A stretch of 64,000 bases of DNA from Scatophagus argus. Taxonomy: Eukaryota > Chordata > Actinopteri > Scatophagidae. Both the position numbers and the translations under genes were made by a program. How positions within the stretch are numbered: the stretch's first letter is position 1; the number at the start of each line of letters is the position of its first letter. The stretch spans positions 15,424,249 through 15,488,248 of the forward strand of contig NC_058514.1 in the NCBI RefSeq assembly GCF_020382885.2, given 5' to 3'. Shown one piece after another: positions 58,240 through 64,000 of the stretch. The notes under the pieces were generated by a model. The model saw nothing but the letters and a program-made list of their open reading frames with translations. It was not told the origin of the DNA and made no database searches.

Positions 58240-58700
58240 CTAAACTCGTTTTTCACTGTAAATTAATAATAAGATACTTGTGAATACTTCTGCCACTGTA
58301 CTCAAGTCAAAAGAAGCCTACCTCCAAACTGTATTTAGGTGCAGCAGTGCTTGAGTAAATGAACCACTGCTCTGTGCAAAAGCATGATTGTAAAACTACA
58401 GGGAGTTTTCTCCGAATGGATGGAAATGGTTCGACAACAGGCTTTAATGTGATGCTCTTGGATAGAACTGCACATCTGGACGCGCTCATTCCGTCCGAGC
58501 GGGGGTGCCATCACTCCGTCTCTGCCCCCCCTCCCCTCCCCTCCAACAGCCCAGCAGTGGTACGCTCCGTGTTGGATGTGTTCAGCTCATTGACCGGCAG
58601 ACAATCCTCATCAGTACCACCAGAGCCCCGGAGCTTCCCACAGACCGGCCCTTCATTCCCTCTCAAAGCGAGCGGCAGCCTCCAGCTTCTCCGTCCCGTC
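58240..58700 (+). promoter_or_regulatory. chst11 5' leader and promoter-proximal region
   Basis: GC-rich from about 58440 with C-rich clusters (ccccccctcccctcccc). The frame of the chst11 ATG is open upstream to another ATG at 58359, so the leader lacks an in-frame stop for 114 codons. No TATA box was seen near 58440-58500. Confidence 0.4.
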
Positions 58701-58818
58701 ATGAAACAGACTCTGAGCGAACTGATGAGGATGAGCAGGATATGCCGGATGGTATTTGCCACCTGTTTGGGATCCTTTATTCTGGTCATCTTTTATTTCC
58801 AAAGTATGTTCCAACCAG
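58701..58818 (+). CDS. chst11: chondroitin 4-O-sulfotransferase 1, first coding exon only
   Basis: CHST11 transfers sulfate from PAPS to the 4-position of GalNAc in chondroitin; it is a Golgi type II membrane protein. The exon (118 bp, donor gtagga, phase 1) encodes [20 protein letters not shown] then [19 protein letters not shown]: a short basic cytosolic tail, the signal anchor, and the start of the stem. Human CHST11 begins [20 protein letters not shown] with the same anchor, so the identification is firm. The catalytic domain with its PAPS-binding loops lies in exons beyond the window. The first intron is very long in vertebrates, which fits the 5.2 kb of non-coding sequence that follows. 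Confidence 0.92.
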
Positions 58819-59918
58819 GTAGGATCTCCCTCCCCTCTTCTCTCTCGGACGCGTGTGTGTGTGTTTAGCTGTGCGTGTTTGCGTGTTGATGTATGTCTTC
58901 TTGTATGGCAGCCTGTTGGCATGTTGACCCGACGATTTATTCAGGATGTAGCCTACAGTAACACAGAAGATAAATAACTGATACTTGTGCCATGTAAACG
59001 CACAAATCATCCAGCGGGAGCACGCTGTCTTGAATCAGTCTTTTGTGTGGCACAGTTTCAGTGCTCCGGATTGATTGTCTTGCTGCGCTTTTGTCCGGCT
59101 TTTGTTGAGAGATCCTTTCTTGGTGGAAGTGGAGGCTTTGTGCGCTGGTGTGCAACCAGTCGCTGTTCGCTCGCTTCCGCTCCGCTGACAAGTGGCATGG
59201 AGATGGTATGGGAGGGTTTTTTTTGTCTCCGGAAACGTGGCTTGGCAATAGGAATCGGTGCACGGGCGGCAGTGGGGTTTGGCAAAGTGTCTTAGTTTGA
59301 ACCACTTATAAAATCTTATCATCTGGGTCGAGAGCAAAGGGGAAATCAATTTGTATACCATATTTAAAAATGAAATAAAACCTTTAGGGAGCATTTAGGC
59401 TCGATGTACTCTCTAATCTGTGCGCCCCAGAGACCGGTTAAATAATTAATCGCATACAGTAAAGATAATCTTCTCCATGCCAGCGGTGGTTCTGGGGGCA
59501 GATTTTATATCTTGCTTTCCTAGACCTGTCTTTTAATTCATCAACGCCCCTGGAGGTGATATTAGCGCGATGTACAACAGTGCCTCTGTGCGTCAAAATC
59601 AACGAACCCTGCGTTCAGACGCGTAAAGGGGGAGCGCACCCACACGTATCGCTGCTGACCTACAGTACAACAGCTTTACTGTGCGGTGCAAAAGAAAAAT
59701 AATTGGGCATTTGCTTTCGATGAACAGAAACTGAATCATTTAATCCCACGATGCTGCTGATGATGGATTTCTGCGAGGTTCAGTCTCCTGTTATACTTCA
59801 GGTTGCACTCTCTAAAATTTAGTGCAGGATCAATGCTCCAGTATCCAGTGCCGGGGTAAGTGGACCCGCGACAGAGGGCATACACGACTGTGTATCAGTC
59901 TAACGATGTGAAAGCAGT

Positions 59919-59936
59919 GGGTTAGGGTTAGGGTTA
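59919..59936 (+). repeat. short interstitial telomere-like repeat (GGGTTA)3
   Basis: Three perfect TTAGGG-type units. Too short to mean more than a chance or repair-derived patch. Confidence 0.7.
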
Positions 59937-60539
59937 TGATGGGGCTGCCGGTGTGAAGGAGTGATAAAACATGAGCCAGCAAGCAGAAGCATACAGAACC
60001 ATCACCCACAGCAGCATGAAAGCAAAGCAGACATGCTGTCACATCTCTGAGCAGGAGGAGGCATTTTCCTCTAGATCCACCAGCTCCACAGGTGTGAGTC
60101 ACCGGTGTTGCTGCAGGCAGCAGCATATTTCTAATCTCCACAAGGAAAATCACCATGATGCGCCACTTCAGTGAACCTATAGTGAGTTAAACTGCCATGG
60201 TATGACTCTACTGTAATACTCTTTGTGTAAGAATATAGCTGAATTACTGAATCGGCGTGTGGAAAGGATTTGATCAGAGGCAGCTGCTAAACAGATCATT
60301 TACTTCTTCTGTGTCCTTGACATTAGTTTTAATCCCAACGCTGTATGTGATAAATCCACCCTTCCCCTCATAACCTAGTTTCTTTTCTCCTGGCCTTAAT
60401 TTAAAAAAAAAAATCAACATGTAGCAAAGTATTGTTATTATTTCCCACACCAAGACATTAGTTAAATTTAGGGCTAGTTAATCAAGATGCCAAAGAGTGT
60501 TACAGTTAGAGGGTCAGTTCAAATTTGCTGTGGGTTTTA

Positions 60540-61010
60540 TCTGCTGAGGCTCCTGAGATTTCCCATTGCAGCCCACTAAAATCAAGACAAATTGCATTTA
60601 ATTTGTGGTGCTCACAACATTCAAAAAATTACATTTAAATCCAGTTTTCCTTTGAACTTCCCTCTAACAAAGGAACAGGCCCCTTGACTGCTGCACAGTG
60701 ATGATTTATCCCAGGTAACATGAAAAAGATGTTGAATTTCCATTACTGTAATCACTGAAAATTGACTTCCATTGCAATGAGACGGATGTAGAACTCTCAC
60801 CACGTGACTATACGCCCCAAGACGTAATTTGGATGAAACACCCATCTGAGAGGGGCCTGTAGTCAGGAATTAATTTAGATAAGAATGACATAATTGTATT
60901 CTGCAGCAGGAACATTGAACAGAGTGAGACCTCTCCTGTACTGTACATCATTAAATGAGCTTTCGGAGAGAGAATTGATTGTAAAAATTGAACCAAGACT
61001 CCATTAAATC
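60540..61010. other. candidate conserved non-coding block in chst11 intron 1
   Basis: A repeat-free stretch with balanced composition and several TAAT cores (gaattaatttagataagaat near 60868, gacataattgtattctgcag near 60887, catcattaaatgagctttcg near 60946). It resembles intronic enhancers; this is an inference only. Confidence 0.3.
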
Positions 61011-61445
61011 CTGGTCAAAGACCCCTGGATGTCACTCTCACAGTTGTGCCAATCCCCGCAGGCATTGCATCATCTTCTGCCTGACACACACACACACACA
61101 CGCACACACAAAGGTCACAAAGTGGATGTTCTATTTTGTTGTGATGATGACAGAGCGCTGCGTTCAGGACGCTCTGATTGAAGAGGAGATGTGTAAAGCA
61201 GTATGTTTGTGCAGGAGTGGCGGTAGGTGTTTTAATGCTGCAGTGTGTGTTTATGCATAATTACACAGGTGAGGCAGATTCTAGTGAGTGTTTGTGTCAG
61301 TATTGTTGACTTCCTCTACAACCCGTCTTCTTATCTCTGTCTAAATCTGTTTACCTTCTTTCTGAAATGACTTCATCTCTCTTTTGTACATCGTTATCTT
61401 GTTTTTATTTCCATTTTCACTCCAGTTTCTTCCCACTCTCTTCCT

Positions 61446-61481
61446 CTCTCTCTGTCTCTCTCTCACACACACACACACATG
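61446..61481. repeat. (TC)n-(AC)n compound microsatellite
   Basis: TC units directly followed by AC units. Confidence 0.9.
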
Positions 61482-62893
61482 CCAGCACCATTGTAGTCCA
61501 TCAGATAAAGTTTCAGGCAAGCGTCTCCCTGCTTCAGGCATGTTTAGCAGGCCTGGGAATCCCATCTGGCCTCCCAATGTAAACTCTCACCTCTCTTCCA
61601 GGACCCGTGGGGTCGTGACCTCTTGTAAAAGAGACAGAAGGGGGGTGGGGGGTGGGCAACTGTGGTATCACACACTGTGGTCTTAAATAAGACGAGAGAG
61701 ACACAGAGAGAAAGGCTTAAAGACTTGGATTTGATGTGTTCATACTTCAAAAAGTCAGATTTAGGACCAGAGAAAAACGCCACATTTGGCTCGAGTGAGA
61801 GTGTGAAAATACATTTTTAAATTCTAAGACTCCACTTCTCATCTTTGCTGCTCCCACAAGCTCCTCCATCTGGCGTGGACTCCAGAGAACGAACAGACCT
61901 GAAGTAGACTGGCAGCAGCCTGCAGTGCTGTATTCAGCAGCAGTTTGAGAGCACGCCAAATTAGATTTAGTTTGGACTGTACTGCCAGTCTTAGCCAGGG
62001 CAGACAGAAAGCATGTAAGTACTGATAACATTATTTAAGCCAGTTCTCATGCACAGTGTCCAGTTAGGCTATTCGTGCCTGTGTGTTAAAAGAATATGCC
62101 AACTCTGTTAAACATTGCTGTTTGTCCACTTATTCCTAGTGGTATTTAGCCAAGAAGAAAATTTTCAGTTTCTATCTCTGTCTATGAGATTTGTCATCCA
62201 AATATAATGCAGCTAAATTGAATTTCTTCTATGCTGGTCACACTATTTAACAAATAAAAATGTTGACACATTAAATGATGTTTTCAAGTAATTAGCCAAC
62301 ACTGTTTGTGTTGGGATGGAGGTAGAAGTCCCATAGTCAGGAATTTAACAAGTCAGAACTCGCTGCATTGATTGGCATTACAAGAGGGAAGTGATTTGGG
62401 TGAACAGATGTGTTAATACAAAGCTAATTGGCCAAAGTCCTCAAAAGTTGCCCGTGACCTTGTGTGGGGTTTTCAAAGCAAATCCCACTCCACAATAGAA
62501 TTTCAGTACAGTATACAATGCTGCAGACACACACGGACACACAAACGGTCTGGTGAGTGAAACATACTGGTAGGTCATTTGTACCAAATGGGGGTTGTCA
62601 TGCCTGTTGTTACATTTGAGCCAAAAGGGCTGGCTGGCTTAGTTTAGCCTCTGCTCGCTGACAGCCGTGAGCAGGGACCTGTGCCCTTCCACCTTGGTCC
62701 TGTCTCTCTGAATTCATTTTGAGCCTCAGGTTACTTTGTGCCTGTGACAGATCTAGTGTGCCTCATCCGTCTGAGTCTCTGCTGCTCCTTTAAAGGCATT
62801 GTAGCTGCCGAGATCAGCGTGGCTAATAAGGCAGTTTGTTCTGTTGGCTGCTTGTTTGGCTTCTTTGAGAAGGGGCTCTGAGGTAATTTTGGA

Positions 62894-62897
<4 letters not shown>

Positions 62898-62928
<31 letters not shown>
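62898..62928. repeat. (TG)n microsatellite
   Basis: About 15 TG units. Confidence 0.9.
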
Positions 62929-62931
<3 letters not shown>

Positions 62932-64000
62932 AGATGGCAGCTGTGTTCAGTTTTTTTTTCAGACTGTTAGGTGTAACCTGCTTGTGCATCCAAGCCTCAA
63001 AGTCACCTATTCACGTGTGACTATGTGTGTGAAGGAGATATTTCCTCGCGAAAATGGTTAAACAAAGGTAACAAAGCTAGCTGCTTTGAAGCAAGGAATG
63101 GGAAAGTCTTGGGAAAGAATGAAATATTCCTGCCAGGAATTTCTACAGGAAAGTCAAAATTCCTCACCTTCATTGGTTTGTGGTTGTAGAGTCAGCTGTA
63201 AATGATACTGTGGAGCAGAGACTGCTGAGTCGCCGGGGTCACTGTCCTCAAACGTGTGAGCCCATAATCTGAGAGGAGTGGGCTCTTGTCCTTGAACCTT
63301 CCTGCCCCAATATTTCCTTGGACATTTTCATTTCAACAAAATACACCATTTATTAATTAAACTGTACAATCACAGTAATAATGAAATTGGTGAACATACT
63401 TGGTAGTGTGTAACTGCAGACTAAAGCCCTTTTCACAGTCATTTGACCTTAGAATGAATGCCAGTTGTACTTTTCCCTGTTGAAGACAAAAGTCAGGTGT
63501 TAGTAGCTTTCTGGCCAGTGTGAAAGGGATCCGAGGCTGCCGTGAATCTGTAAAAGATAAAAAGAACAATCCCAATCATGTTCCTAGAGAGCAAGGTCAT
63601 AAACCCCTGCTGACAAATTGGTGGATTTCATTTAACTGAAATCTTTTTTGCCCAGCATTTGCATTTATAAATGAACTGAACTTATGAGTCCTAAATCTGT
63701 ACATAAAAAAATGCAGTTATCTTCTGAAGAACAAGGTTAAAATGAGGGCCCAGCGATGGGAGGTAGATATTACTGATAATTTTTCTGGTGAATTGCATAT
63801 TTCAGCTCTGTTAGAAGATCTTTTTTTTTTTTTACTTCCTAAGACCATCACATTGCAGCTCAGATGAGCTCCATTTGCTACTCAGTCAGCTGTGAAAGCA
63901 GTTTTGTATTCAGTTAAAGGTGCAAATTCCCATCTCAGAATTCACAGTCCAACTCTACCTGAAAGTTCAACAGAGGCTTACTTTACCTCGATGAGCAAAT

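Larger units (their letters stand above)
58819..64000 (+). other. chst11: chst11 intron 1 (partial)
   Basis: No further chst11 exon is seen before the window ends. Contents: (TTAGGG)3 at 59919-59936; a (CA)n at 61085-61109; a (TC)n-(AC)n compound at 61446-61481; (TG)n at 62898-62928; and a repeat-free candidate enhancer at 60540-61010. Other short open frames have no recognisable domain. Confidence 0.7.

Noticed and set aside
59919..59936. Chromosome-fusion telomere remnant
   Set aside because: Only three units, inside an intron; not enough to argue for a fusion point.
1..64000. CRISPR arrays, prokaryotic operons, integrated viral genomes
   Set aside because: No spaced direct repeats, ribosome-binding-site-led gene chains or viral gene sets are present. 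Everything recognisable is vertebrate.

Overview
The window is from a ray-finned fish, most likely a percomorph teleost. The base for this is short coding exons with GT-AG introns, vertebrate-specific genes, dense dinucleotide microsatellites, and teleost-type repeats (Tc1-like, hAT, L2 and tRNA-like SINE pieces). No prokaryotic, viral or CRISPR-like structure is visible. Exons were called by eye from protein similarity, splice-site consensus and phase continuity.

Layout. (1) Positions 1596-5986, minus strand: six coding exons of a CD34-family sialomucin, best matched to podocalyxin (podxl). The cytoplasmic tail exon lies left of the window and the signal-peptide exon was not found. One mucin exon holds an in-frame Thr/Ala hexanucleotide repeat. 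(2) About 6000-27900: roughly 22 kb with no recognisable coding exon, probably podxl 5' intron plus intergenic DNA. It contains a complete Tc1-type MITE, a second Tc1 fragment, a SINE-like element and many microsatellites. (3) 27975-40974, plus: histidine ammonia-lyase (hal), 20 coding exons that join without a phase break into 623 codons plus stop. Its introns host an L2 3' end, a complete non-autonomous hAT with a target duplication, and a tyrosine-recombinase-like remnant. One intron is of GC-AG type, and two adjacent 3' splice sites abut (TG)n repeats. (4) 41935-44412, minus: nfyb, the histone-fold B subunit of NF-Y, six coding exons, 204 aa, tail-to-tail with hal. Its CpG-rich promoter lies at about 45.5-46.3 kb. 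(5) 49234-56599, plus: a decayed thioredoxin reductase gene, sitting between nfyb and chst11 as TXNRD1 does in human. The CVNVGC redox site is gone, there are frameshifts and a stop, and the middle exons are missing. The C-terminal Cys-Sec(UGA)-Gly-stop exon and a foldable SECIS-like hairpin remain. (6) 58701-58818, plus: first coding exon of chst11 (chondroitin 4-O-sulfotransferase 1). Its large intron fills the rest of the window, and possible conserved non-coding stretches lie upstream and inside it.

The genes form no pathway; they are a conserved synteny block (nfyb-txnrd-chst11, with hal and podxl alongside). The most notable observation is the reductase relic: a selenoprotein gene that lost its N-terminal redox motif and central domains but kept a Sec codon context and a pairing SECIS-like core. 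No wholly novel system was found.
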